Notes: generated by a model from the letters alone, not told the origin. DNA of 14,683 nucleotides from Bacteroidales bacterium (GCA_031266895.1 JAISAD010000165.1:1-14683); one strand, 5' to 3'; shown: positions 1 to 7,450, numbered from the stretch's first letter. Translations and numbers: made by a program.

Positions 1-335
1 GACACGCCCAACAGCGAGAGCAGTGCATTTGCATTTTCAATAAAAAAGTTAGAATATTTAAAATAAAAAAGCAGTCCCAGATTTAGGGAAACAGAAAGCG
101 ATAACAGCAGTCGGCGATGCAGGGTTTTGTTCATTTTCGACATCCATCTTACCAGATGAAAATCAATCAGGGTAGTCCCCAGAATGACGAAAATAAACTT
201 TGGTGCTCCCCAGCTGTAAAAAACGATGCTAAACAGCAGTATAACAATGTTTTTCAGTTTTTTAGGCACCACATAATAGCACAATATAAACAGCGGCAAA
301 AAGAACAGAATAAAAAGGATACTGCTAAAAACCAT
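1..335 (-). CDS. MBOAT family (AlgI-like) membrane O-acyltransferase, N-terminal part only
   Basis: The minus strand is open from an ATG at 335 to the left edge (111 codons plus two bases), so the gene is cut by the window. The translation begins MVFSSILFILFFLPLFIL and continues with the typical N-terminus of AlgI-like membrane-bound O-acyltransferases: a first membrane helix, a PKKLKN segment, a second helix with FYSWGAPKFIF, then LNLGLLFYFKYSNFFIENAN, whose FKYxNFF signature is characteristic of the family. Members of this family sit in the inner membrane and transfer acyl groups to exported polysaccharides or other envelope molecules. The catalytic histidine lies far downstream and is outside the window, so activity and substrate cannot be judged. 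A TAnnTTTG box lies about 30 bases upstream of the start. The family call is secure; the substrate is unknown. Confidence 0.85.
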   Translation of the reverse strand, partial: MVFSSILFILFFLPLFILCYYVVPKKLKNIVILLFSIVFYSWGAPKFIFVILGTTLIDFHLVRWMSKMNKTLHRRLLLSLSVSLNLGLLFYFKYSNFFIENANALLSLLGV

Positions 336-364
336 ATTTTACTTAGTATTTATTAATTGGGGTG

Positions 365-372
365 CAAAAATA
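365..372 (-). promoter_or_regulatory. Putative -7 promoter box for the MBOAT gene
   Basis: On the minus strand this reads TATTTTTG, matching the Bacteroidota sigma-ABfr -7 consensus TAnnTTTG, about 30 bases before the MBOAT ATG. I see no clear TTG or TTTG at the expected -33 distance, so the assignment rests on the -7 box only. Confidence 0.45.
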
Positions 373-393
373 ATATTTTTCAGCAGATATGGC

Positions 394-501
394 TTATTGG
401 CGGATAATTTTCAAGTAATATGAATTTGTCGCGGTATTTATTCTTAGCATGTAAACTCCTGAAGATAAAGCGGAAATATCCAGTGCAGATGTTACATACT
501 C
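394..501 (-). pseudogene. Orphan T9SS C-terminal sorting domain tail
   Basis: After an in-frame stop, the minus strand encodes 35 residues ending in a TAA at 394-396. They include LDISALSSGVYMLRI and end in YYLKIIRQ. This is the last part of a type A T9SS sorting domain: the usual pattern is a hydrophobic/acidic strand, L-S-x-G-x-Y-x-x-R/K-I, then a final strand with K-x-I/V-I/V. There is no YPNP segment, no cargo domain and no start codon, so this looks like the 3' stub of a deleted exported protein lying just upstream of the MBOAT gene. The match is from memory of the family pattern, but it is close and in the correct order. Confidence 0.6.
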
Positions 502-512
502 TTAATTTTTAG

Positions 513-650
513 TTTGTGAATGATTTTGATGAATAAGTTTTATGATAGCAAATGTATAACACAACTAGCTTAAAAAATGACAATGTTCAAACAAATTTGT
601 GAATGACCACCCATAACCTGTGAATGTATCAAAACGGTTCATGAATGTAT
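513..650 (+). repeat. Iterated TGAATG motifs in the non-coding stretch 502-760
   Basis: TTTGTGAATGA occurs exactly twice (513-523 and 596-606). TGTGAATG recurs at 619-626, and TGAATGTAT occurs at 621-629 and again at 642-650, exactly 21 bases apart. The second copy follows the 10-base palindrome ACAAATTTGT at 591-600. No convincing gene is visible between 502 and 760. The motifs may be binding sites for a regulator of the downstream block or chance in AT-rich DNA. Confidence 0.35.
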
Positions 651-760
651 TCCTAATTGATGCCATTTCAATCGCACAGTATGGTTTGTCTATCTATCAT
701 ATTGGCTAATTCGCAAATAGAATGACAGGATAAAATAGTATTTTGTATTGATTTCTTCTT

Positions 761-768
761 TATTTTTG
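761..768 (+). promoter_or_regulatory. Putative -7 promoter box for the VWA gene
   Basis: TATTTTTG matches TAnnTTTG. A TTTTG at 741-745 lies upstream, but the spacer of about 15 bases is shorter than the usual 17-23, so the -33 element is doubtful. A start near 775 would give a leader of about 130 bases containing a direct repeat of GAACTTCA (784-791 and 794-801) and a short ORF at 812-898. Confidence 0.45.
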
Positions 769-811
769 CAACGATTTTTAAAAGAACTTCAATGAACTTC
801 ATCTAAAAATT

Positions 812-898
812 ATGGCTATGGGAAAGATAGAAATAATGGTAGTATTAAGTTTTCTGAATTTGATTATGATAAATTGCCAAAATCTGAAATTAATATAA
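812..898 (+). other. Short hydrophobic leader ORF (28 codons) ahead of the VWA gene
   Basis: ATG at 812 opens 28 codons beginning MAMGKIEIMVVLSFLN and continuing to a lipobox-like MINCQN, closing at TAA 896-898, nine bases before the ATG of the next gene in a different frame. It resembles a signal peptide but has no mature protein. It could be the remnant of a lost exported protein, a leader peptide, or chance. No clear ribosome-binding site is visible. I would not count it as an established gene. Confidence 0.2.
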
Positions 899-906
899 GA
901 ACGAAT

Positions 907-2793
907 ATGAAAATCAAAATTTTGCTTTCGGTAATTTTATTTTATGTATCGGTGAGTTACGCGCAGCAGACCGCGGCATTAAAAGGCACAGTAACCTTTA
1001 AAGGGGATGGCAAGCCGGCCGCAAAAATAAAATTGACGCTGCTACAGGATAGCGATACCCTGAAAACCCTCTTTACCGACAGCAAAGGATATTATGCCTT
1101 TGAAGGATTGGCTGCAGGGATTTACAGTATTCAAATAGGCAACAGCACTGCCCATATACGCTGGATACCGGAAGTTGTACTCTGCGAAGGCGAAGAAAAA
1201 ATATTGGATTTTGTTTATCTGAGAATATGGATTGAGTCTAAGCCAACGCCAAAACCGGGAAGAGAGGTTTCACCCGATTTTGATGCAAGTGTAGCAGTTG
1301 AGGATGTTATGAGTAAAACTACTCCATTGGAAGTTGTTGAAATGGTATATGAAAAGCCTGTATTTAAAGCTGATGAAACGACTACAGGGAGTAAAATTAG
1401 CCAAAACGAACCCGCTCCCCAAGCTCGTCTCCTAACCTCGGGCGAGGTAAACGATTTCGCCAAATGGAATCAATGGGACACTATCTTAGAGAAGCATTTT
1501 AAAACCTATTGGCAGGAGTGGAATTTCAAGCCGCAGCAGCGTTATATAGTGCAAGTTACGAATAAAAAGGGGATTCCGATTGTAAACGCCACAGTAACCC
1601 TGAAAGACTTGTGCGGCCAGACCCACTGGACGGCACAGACCGATAATACGGGCAAGGCCGAATTGTGGCTACACGCCTTTTCATCTGACAATACGCCTGC
1701 CAACTGCCGCATTGAGTGGCAATATCAGGGCAAAAGCGGTGCATTGGCTTCGGCGGTAGAGTTCGCACAGGGAATCAACTGCATCACCATTGCAGCCGAC
1801 TGCGAAACGCTAAGTAAGGCCGACCTCTTTTTTGTGCTGGATGCTACCGGTTCTATGGGGGACGAGATGCGCTACTTGCAGGTAGAGTTACAGGATATTA
1901 TCGGAAGAATAAACAAATTGCAAAAGAAGCTGAGTCTGCGCATTGGCAGCTTGGTTTATCGCGATGAAGGCGATGAGTATCTTACCCGCAAGCAGTCGTT
2001 GGATATTGATTTGAATAAAACAGTTAATTTCCTGAAAGCACAGGCGGCCGGCGGCGGTGGCGACTATCCGGAAGCGGTGGATGAGGCGCTTTATCAAACT
2101 GTAGCCCGCGAAGCGTGGAATCCCAATGCCGTAGCGCGTATCGTTTTCATTATTTTGGATGCCCCGGCGCACACAGAAAAAGCCTTGCGATTGGCGCAAC
2201 AGATAAAATTAGCCGCTGAAAAAGGGATACGCATAGTGCCCATTGCTTGCAGTGATATTAAAAAAGATGGCGAATACCTGATGCGCTGTTTGGCGTTGGC
2301 TACAAATGGCACATATCTTTTCCTTACGGACGATAGTGGCATTGGAAATTCGCATATTAAGCCTACTACCGACAAGTATGAGGTGGAAAAATTGAACGAT
2401 GCTATAGCTCGCATTGTAAGGCAATACACCCAAATGCCCGATTGTCGTGGTCGAAAATGGATAGAGAGAGATACGGTTTTTACCGAATCGGATAAATTTG
2501 TGCCCAATCCTTACGATGAAGAGCCTGCTCTTGCCGACAGCCTTAATATTAGGGCGCGCGATCTGATTAAAGTTTATCCGAATCCTTGTCAGGCACTGCT
2601 GTATGTGGAGATTAAACAGCCTGTACATGACCTCTATCTGGTGGACATGAGCGGCAAGGCAATCATGTCTTATCATGCGCAGAATGCGGAAAAAATGGAA
2701 CTTGACATGCAAAAATTGTCCGCCGGCATCTATTTTATCAAGGTGTTTTATAAGGGAAAATGGTATTCGGAAAAAGTGGTGAAAGTGTATTAA
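907..2793 (+). CDS. Exported VWA-domain protein with T9SS C-terminal sorting domain
   Basis: This is a 628-residue protein starting at the ATG at 907. The frame is open back to a TTG at 874, but the ATG places a good signal peptide at the very N-terminus (MKIKILLSVILFYVSVSYA, cleavage before QQ). Residues about 25-80 form a carboxypeptidase-regulatory-like beta domain (LKGTVTFKGDGKPAA, DSKGYYAFEGL). Residues about 210-265 form a second such domain (VTNKKGIPIVNATVTLKD, TDNTGKAELWL). A von Willebrand A domain starts at about 306, with the metal-site motif DATGSM at 312-317, GGGGDYPEA at about 382-390 and LDAPAH at about 417-422. The C-terminus has VYPNP at 556-560, LSAGIYFIKVF and a final EKVVKVY strand, which is a type A T9SS sorting domain. 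Predicted role: a surface-anchored or released metal-dependent adhesion or scaffold protein. It is the first gene of a block of envelope genes. The ligand is unknown. Confidence 0.88.
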   Translation: MKIKILLSVILFYVSVSYAQQTAALKGTVTFKGDGKPAAKIKLTLLQDSDTLKTLFTDSKGYYAFEGLAAGIYSIQIGNSTAHIRWIPEVVLCEGEEKILDFVYLRIWIESKPTPKPGREVSPDFDASVAVEDVMSKTTPLEVVEMVYEKPVFKADETTTGSKISQNEPAPQARLLTSGEVNDFAKWNQWDTILEKHFKTYWQEWNFKPQQRYIVQVTNKKGIPIVNATVTLKDLCGQTHWTAQTDNTGKAELWLHAFSSDNTPANCRIEWQYQGKSGALASAVEFAQGINCITIAADCETLSKADLFFVLDATGSMGDEMRYLQVELQDIIGRINKLQKKLSLRIGSLVYRDEGDEYLTRKQSLDIDLNKTVNFLKAQAAGGGGDYPEAVDEALYQTVAREAWNPNAVARIVFIILDAPAHTEKALRLAQQIKLAAEKGIRIVPIACSDIKKDGEYLMRCLALATNGTYLFLTDDSGIGNSHIKPTTDKYEVEKLNDAIARIVRQYTQMPDCRGRKWIERDTVFTESDKFVPNPYDEEPALADSLNIRARDLIKVYPNPCQALLYVEIKQPVHDLYLVDMSGKAIMSYHAQNAEKMELDMQKLSAGIYFIKVFYKGKWYSEKVVKVY

Positions 2794-2812
2794 TTAGATT
2801 TGAAAAAAAGTG

Positions 2813-2820
2813 TATTTTTG
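2813..2820 (+). promoter_or_regulatory. Putative -7 promoter box for the secreted-protein/M48/barrel operon
   Basis: TATTTTTG fits TAnnTTTG and lies 36 bases before the ATG at 2856. The surrounding GAAAAAAAGTGTATTTTTGCAG is nearly the same as the tRNA-Leu promoter at 7325-7347. The only upstream TTTG (2799-2802) is too close for a standard -33 element. Confidence 0.5.
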
Positions 2821-2855
2821 CAGAAAAAATTAATCATTTAAAATTATGGCTTGAT

Positions 2856-4376
2856 ATGAAAAAATTTATTCTTGTTTTACTCGCTTTAGCAGTGGGTTTT
2901 GCTAATGCACAGACATTAGAGAAAAAGAAAATTATGCTTAGAAAAAACGGTGCAAAAGACAAATTGTCCGATTTTATCTACAATTTTAACACCGAAAAGG
3001 ATGATAACAATTATTATATAGAATATCATCCGAACTATTGGGCTGGTAAGGCCATAGGAGTGAAAGATGTGCATACGGTATCCATTGTGGATAAAGAGTT
3101 GAAAAGCATCAAAACAGCAGAATTGTCCTTAGAAAAAGGCGAAACTTATCACGGTACGTTATACACTACCGACCATATCGTACTGCTTTGTGACCGCTAC
3201 GATAAGAAGAATAAGGAGATGAATATCCTGATGAAACGTTTCTCGAAAAATACCGGCGCTTATGTGAGCACAACTACGGTAGCACAAGTGAAAACGCCCA
3301 CATGGACGCCTTGGATGTATGGTTCTACTTCGCCCGATGAAACGAAATTCGGTATTGTTTTTCTGGCAGAAAATAAAGAGGAAAAAATTGATGAATTTCA
3401 TGCTTTTATGCTTAATCGGGATGGAGAGATGATTTGGCAGACTACTGAAAAACTGGAAATTAGCAATGAAGATTTTGCTGTAAGGGATGTAGCAATCTCT
3501 AATGAGGGGCAAATTTCTATCGCCTTTACCTCTGAACCTAAAAACAAGCGTTCGGCCAACCAAACAACCTATCTTGATCTTGCCCGTATCGGAGAGGAAA
3601 GCAATGACCATATCTCCATTCCATTGGATAATAGGACATTATCGGATATTAGCATCAAAGCCCTGCGTAACGGCAACCTCTTTTTTGCCTGTCTCTTTTC
3701 TCAGGATAAAGACAACCATCCTACCCATTTGCAAACCATCATGTTTGATGCCGATAAATTTGAAGTAACCGAGAACAGCATTTCCGAAATTCCGCCCATG
3801 GAAAGCAAATCTCGGGTGATAATGCCTGTATTTGGCGCGTCTCTGGGCAGATATGCATTTAACATGGCCATCAAAAAGATTGAAGAACTGGAAAATAACG
3901 AATTGGCGATTGTGTGCGAACAACAGGCTATGGTGGTTGTAACTGTCTCGGGCACTGGGGGTACCAACCGTACTCCTTGCTATCTTAAAGGCGTCATTAT
4001 GACCGCTTTTGCCAATCCTGACGGTTCTGTAGAGAATTACAGTGTTTACGACCGCTTCCAAAAAAGCAATTTTAGAAAATTCCTCTCTTGCTACGTCTTT
4101 ACAATGGGCAATCAGGTGTGCTATCTTTTTAATGAAAATCCTAAAAACTTCGCTGGTAAAACCGATGAAACTTTTGATGGAAACTATCCGTCAAAATCAG
4201 TTATTGTATGCAATAAGGTTACTAACGGTTCTCCGGCTGAGTTAACTTTTATTACTGATAAAAGTGGTAACGGCGGTCGTTGTATCCAAAGTCTTTTGTT
4301 GAAAGACGGTAATAAATTGCTGATTGCTACAGGCAACACCAAAGAGGTGGATTTGGAAATTATAACGCTTGAATAA
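2856..4376 (+). CDS. Secreted protein of unknown family, beta-propeller-like
   Basis: This is a 506-residue protein. The frame extends upstream to 2760, but the ATG at 2856 is preferred because it opens a clean signal peptide (MKKFILVLLALAVGFANAQ) and the upstream extension overlaps the previous gene. I do not recognise the family. The mature part is rich in short beta strands and has recurring blade-like phrases: HTVSIVDKELKSIKTAEL, GSTSPDETKFGIVFL, FMLNRDGEMIWQT, DVAISNEGQISIAFTS and LLKDGNKLLIATGN. These suggest a WD/TolB-type propeller, but that is inference. There is no T9SS sorting domain, no lipobox and no further membrane helix, so periplasmic or surface-associated location is likely. 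Only 21 bases separate it from the M48 protease gene, so the two are probably co-transcribed. Confidence 0.8.
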   Translation: MKKFILVLLALAVGFANAQTLEKKKIMLRKNGAKDKLSDFIYNFNTEKDDNNYYIEYHPNYWAGKAIGVKDVHTVSIVDKELKSIKTAELSLEKGETYHGTLYTTDHIVLLCDRYDKKNKEMNILMKRFSKNTGAYVSTTTVAQVKTPTWTPWMYGSTSPDETKFGIVFLAENKEEKIDEFHAFMLNRDGEMIWQTTEKLEISNEDFAVRDVAISNEGQISIAFTSEPKNKRSANQTTYLDLARIGEESNDHISIPLDNRTLSDISIKALRNGNLFFACLFSQDKDNHPTHLQTIMFDADKFEVTENSISEIPPMESKSRVIMPVFGASLGRYAFNMAIKKIEELENNELAIVCEQQAMVVVTVSGTGGTNRTPCYLKGVIMTAFANPDGSVENYSVYDRFQKSNFRKFLSCYVFTMGNQVCYLFNENPKNFAGKTDETFDGNYPSKSVIVCNKVTNGSPAELTFITDKSGNGGRCIQSLLLKDGNKLLIATGNTKEVDLEIITLE

Positions 4377-4397
4377 TCCCCAATTGCCTGTTTTTTT

Positions 4398-6485
4398 ATG
4401 AAGAATACGATAACCCTGCTCCTGCTGTTGTGGTTCGCGGGAGTGTTGAGTGCTCAGTCGGCATTAGTGAATCCATGTGCCGTTCAATCAGCGGGAGAGA
4501 TGCCGCCGGCAGTGCAAAAAGCATTACAGGACAAGGAATGGAGCTGGTTAAAATACCTGTTGCATCGTGGCAAAGTAGTGTACGGATCTCCTGTCAATCA
4601 ATATTTGGATAAAATCTTAGCTAATCTCTTGGTCGATGAACCCGAATTGAAAAAAGAGATAACTCTGCTGGTGGTAAAATCACCCATAGTAAATGCCTAT
4701 GCCAACAATAAAGGCATACTGTTAATCAATATCGGTTTGATAGCTCAGGTATCGAATGAAGCAGAATTGGCCTTTGTGCTGGCACACGAATTGATACACT
4801 ACGTGCAGAGACATCACTACATGGAAAGAACGTCCGATGATAATATGAACCGCTTTTTGCAGCGTCATTTTGCTTCGCGCGATCAGGAGAGCGAAGCCGA
4901 TACAAAGGGGATAGTCCGTTTTTACAGTGCATCCAACTATAACTTTGAAGCAGTGGGCGGCGCTTTCGATGTGCTGCAATATGGCCATTTGCCTTTCGAT
5001 AATATTCGCTTCGACCGCAGTTTTGTAGAAAACAGCTACTATCAGTTTCCCGATAAATATTTTCTGCAAAATGTAAAGCCAATTAGCAACCGCGACGACT
5101 ATCTGGATACGCTTTGTACACATCCTAATATAGCCAAACGTCGCATGGCTGTGGATGATATCATTGCCGGCAAAAAGAATGATGGACGGCTCAATTTTGT
5201 CCAGTCCGAAACGCTTTTTAATGAAATTCGAGATATGTCACGTTTGGAATGTATCAACCAGTGGATTGTGAGACACCAATTTGCTCATGCTTTCTACAAC
5301 GCCTACGTGTTGCTCAAAGTGATGCCTGAACCTAATCCTCACGTCGATTTTCTTTATAACGCCATGGCCATATCCATGTATGGCATGAGTAAGCACAAAA
5401 CCAACGGCAGTTTGCGCGATGTGTTGGGGAAAATTTCGGATGTAGAGGGCGAACAGCAAGGGGCATGGCATTTTTTGGACGCATTGAGCCGGCAGGAGTT
5501 CAATGCATTAGCTTTAAGAATGTTGTGGGAAGCTAAACATCATCAGTCTGATAATCTCTTTTTGACGAAAATGACCAACGATTTGCTTGCCGACATGATC
5601 AAAAATTTTAAGCTCACGTTGACCAGTTTTTGTGACTATCCAATGGGTACTAATGCCGATACTATTCCTGACGAGCCGCAGACGGAAGATCCGGCAGCCA
5701 CTAACAAATACGGTCGGATTAAGCAGCAAAAAACGGGATCAAAAGTAAAACCATCCGACAAGTTTAAGACAATCAATTATATGCTTGGCGACTTGAAACA
5801 GGATAGCGCCTTTGTGGCCTTTGTACAAAAACGGCAAAATGAGTTGGAAGATGCCGAAATTTTGGATGCGATGAAACAACTGGTTACCGTAAATTTACAA
5901 AATGCCAGTTTGCTCTTTATGGAGCCGAGCTATATTTTTGTGGAAAAAGACCAATATTCCGAACCCAAAAGCAGGGAGGGCGAAAAACGTTTAAAGAAAT
6001 CTATCGAACAGAGTGCTAAGCAATTAAAGATAGATAATGAATTTTTAGGCGATGCCAAAATCGGACAATATAGCGTTGCGCAGTACAACAATTACGCTAT
6101 GTTATATGATTGGATTGAGTATGTGTATCGTATAGAGGAAAATATAGAGCCTTACTATGCCGTTGATGTGGAAGAGATTGCCCCGAATTGCCAGTATCTT
6201 GTCATGACTTCTGCCATTATACAGCCGCGCAAAATGGTTTCTTACACCAAAGTACAGGATATAGTACTGTCGGCGATCTGTTTTTATGTATCACCGGCGC
6301 ATATAGCCAAGCTCTTTATTGCGCGCCGTAATGCAAGCAGTTATTTTTCGGTAGTCAATTTGAAAGATGGACAGGTGCTCTATTCAGCCAAAGATTATAG
6401 AGACAGGGCACACTGCACTGAGGGTTTAATTCATGCTTTTATGTATGATTGTTTATATAATCTGAAAAAGGGAGGAAATAAATGA
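4398..6485 (+). CDS. M48-type zinc metalloprotease, exported, with long C-terminal extension
   Basis: This is a 695-residue protein with an N-terminal signal peptide (MKNTITLLLLLWFAGVLSAQ). Residues about 60-250 follow the BepA/LoiP-type M48 pattern: an N-terminal helix with VNQYLDKILANLL, PIVNAYANNKGILLINIGLI, then the zinc motif HELIH at 130-134 and the third-ligand motif ESEAD at 164-168 (E164, in SRDQESEADTKG form), and THPNIAKRR at 241-249. All catalytic residues expected of the family are present. M48 proteases of this kind act in the periplasm or at the outer membrane on misfolded or assembling envelope proteins. About 440 residues after the protease domain have no recognisable motif. 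They contain a charged, low-complexity stretch near 425-460 (PQTEDPAATNKYGRIKQQK). The stop overlaps the next start by four bases (ATGA), implying translational coupling. The substrate is unknown. Confidence 0.87.
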   Translation: MKNTITLLLLLWFAGVLSAQSALVNPCAVQSAGEMPPAVQKALQDKEWSWLKYLLHRGKVVYGSPVNQYLDKILANLLVDEPELKKEITLLVVKSPIVNAYANNKGILLINIGLIAQVSNEAELAFVLAHELIHYVQRHHYMERTSDDNMNRFLQRHFASRDQESEADTKGIVRFYSASNYNFEAVGGAFDVLQYGHLPFDNIRFDRSFVENSYYQFPDKYFLQNVKPISNRDDYLDTLCTHPNIAKRRMAVDDIIAGKKNDGRLNFVQSETLFNEIRDMSRLECINQWIVRHQFAHAFYNAYVLLKVMPEPNPHVDFLYNAMAISMYGMSKHKTNGSLRDVLGKISDVEGEQQGAWHFLDALSRQEFNALALRMLWEAKHHQSDNLFLTKMTNDLLADMIKNFKLTLTSFCDYPMGTNADTIPDEPQTEDPAATNKYGRIKQQKTGSKVKPSDKFKTINYMLGDLKQDSAFVAFVQKRQNELEDAEILDAMKQLVTVNLQNASLLFMEPSYIFVEKDQYSEPKSREGEKRLKKSIEQSAKQLKIDNEFLGDAKIGQYSVAQYNNYAMLYDWIEYVYRIEENIEPYYAVDVEEIAPNCQYLVMTSAIIQPRKMVSYTKVQDIVLSAICFYVSPAHIAKLFIARRNASSYFSVVNLKDGQVLYSAKDYRDRAHCTEGLIHAFMYDCLYNLKKGGNK
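6470..6475 (+). promoter_or_regulatory. Strong Shine-Dalgarno of the barrel gene, inside the M48 gene
   Basis: GGGAGG lies six bases before the ATG at 6482, within the last codons of the M48 gene. It fixes the start of the next gene. Good Shine-Dalgarno sequences are uncommon in Bacteroidota, and none of the neighbouring genes has one as clear. Confidence 0.6.
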
Positions 6486-7201
6486 AAATCAAGAAATTAG
6501 TAATTATTTTAGGCCTGTTTTCCGGATTATGCAGCAGTGGCCAAGCACAAGGCAACGGCTCATTTTTGGGGCGCAGAGTCCTTTTTAACTTTACCGCTAA
6601 TTTTTCGCCGGCATGGGGTAATCCCAACTTTTTCAGCAACAGCGATCACTGGCAAAAATATTATGCTTTCAACTTCGATATTTCGCCCGGCATGGAAATT
6701 ATTGCTTGGAAGAAGGGTACGGTTGGCGCACTGTATCATTGGTTTGAAACAAAGTTCGACTATCCGAAATCCTCAGATCCTTTTTGGGGGGCTTTGGAAA
6801 GTCCGGTCATGGTAGCCCCGTTAAATGTGCACGGTTTTGGAGTCTATTACAAGCAATATATTGGCCGTAAGGCACGTGCACCCATCGGCACCTACTGGCG
6901 TTTTCAACTGGATGGCTTTTTTTACTCCGCACAGATTCCATCGCAGGTTACAGGCAGTCTTTTTGCATTCAAGGCGGAATTTGGTCATGATTTTCTCTTT
7001 TTTGACCGCTTGCACGTCTCAACAGGATTTTCTTTCGGATTCCCGTTTTGCCGTTGGAGAAATCTGAACTATGCCAATAGCAACTTTTCCCTTCTCAATC
7101 TGTTCAGCAGCGACGGCGCTATGAAAGACTATGTGAATGCCCGCCTGATAGGCCACTATTACATCGGATTTGTATTGTCGGTAGGAATATTGGCATTTTA
7201 G
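6482..7201 (+). CDS. Small exported protein, probable outer-membrane beta-barrel
   Basis: This 239-residue protein has the signal peptide MKIKKLVIILGLFSGLCSSGQA, with cleavage before QGNG. The mature part has alternating aromatic/polar strands separated by turns, for example RRVLFNFTANFSPAW, YYAFNFDISPGMEI, GFGVYYKQYIG, YWRFQLDGFFYSAQ, LFAFKAEFGHDFLFF and HVSTGFSFGFPF. It ends in YIGFVLSVGILAF, so the last residue is phenylalanine, as in the C-terminal signal strand of outer-membrane barrels. Size and strand count suit an 8- to 10-strand barrel. The start is fixed by the strong Shine-Dalgarno and the 4-bp ATGA overlap with the M48 gene. No specific family recognised. In the block it may be the membrane partner of the protease (inference). 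Confidence 0.75.
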   Translation: MKIKKLVIILGLFSGLCSSGQAQGNGSFLGRRVLFNFTANFSPAWGNPNFFSNSDHWQKYYAFNFDISPGMEIIAWKKGTVGALYHWFETKFDYPKSSDPFWGALESPVMVAPLNVHGFGVYYKQYIGRKARAPIGTYWRFQLDGFFYSAQIPSQVTGSLFAFKAEFGHDFLFFDRLHVSTGFSFGFPFCRWRNLNYANSNFSLLNLFSSDGAMKDYVNARLIGHYYIGFVLSVGILAF

Positions 7202-7314
7202 GCGTCCTCTTTTGGGTTAAGGTTTTTATGGATGAAAAGTTTCCCTTATGAATTCATGAATTAATAATGCTCAATTTGTTGTAAAAAATAATCATGAGGA
7301 AAACAACCCAATTG

Positions 7315-7344
7315 TTGTAGATATGAAAAAAAGGTGTATTTTTG
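7315..7344 (+). promoter_or_regulatory. Promoter of tRNA-Leu
   Basis: TTG at 7315-7317 and TATTTTTG at 7337-7344 are separated by 19 bases, a textbook Bacteroidota promoter. The tRNA starts 12 bases after the -7 box. Confidence 0.75.
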
Positions 7345-7355
7345 CAGCCGCAAAT

Positions 7356-7439
7356 GCCCTGGTGGCGGAATTGGTAGACGCGTCGGTCTCAAAAACCGAT
7401 GAGGTAACACTCGTGCCGGTTCGATCCCGGCCCCGGGTA
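7356..7439 (+). tRNA. tRNA-Leu (anticodon CAA)
   Basis: The cloverleaf folds by hand. Acceptor arms are 7356-7362 and 7432-7438, the D arm is GCG/CGC, the anticodon stem is TCGGT/ACCGA with loop CTCAAAA and anticodon CAA at 7390-7392. A long variable arm (GAG/CTC) marks a class II tRNA, and the T arm is GCCGG-TTCGATC-CCGGC. The discriminator is A at 7439; CCA is not encoded. The acceptor has a G-U first pair and a T-C mismatch at the fifth pair (7360 against 7434). It decodes UUG. Confidence 0.93.
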
Positions 7440-7450
7440 CGCAGCAAATA

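Noticed and set aside
117..356. Plus-strand 79-codon ORF
   Set aside because: It lies antisense to the MBOAT gene, whose minus-strand translation is clearly the real one.
2094..2712. Minus-strand ORFs of 137 and 167 codons inside the VWA gene
   Set aside because: No family resemblance, no promoter, and fully overlapped by a well-supported gene.
7240..7275. Palindromic ATGAATTCAT as a terminator for the barrel gene
   Set aside because: The stem is short and AT-rich and no T run follows; a terminator cannot be supported here.
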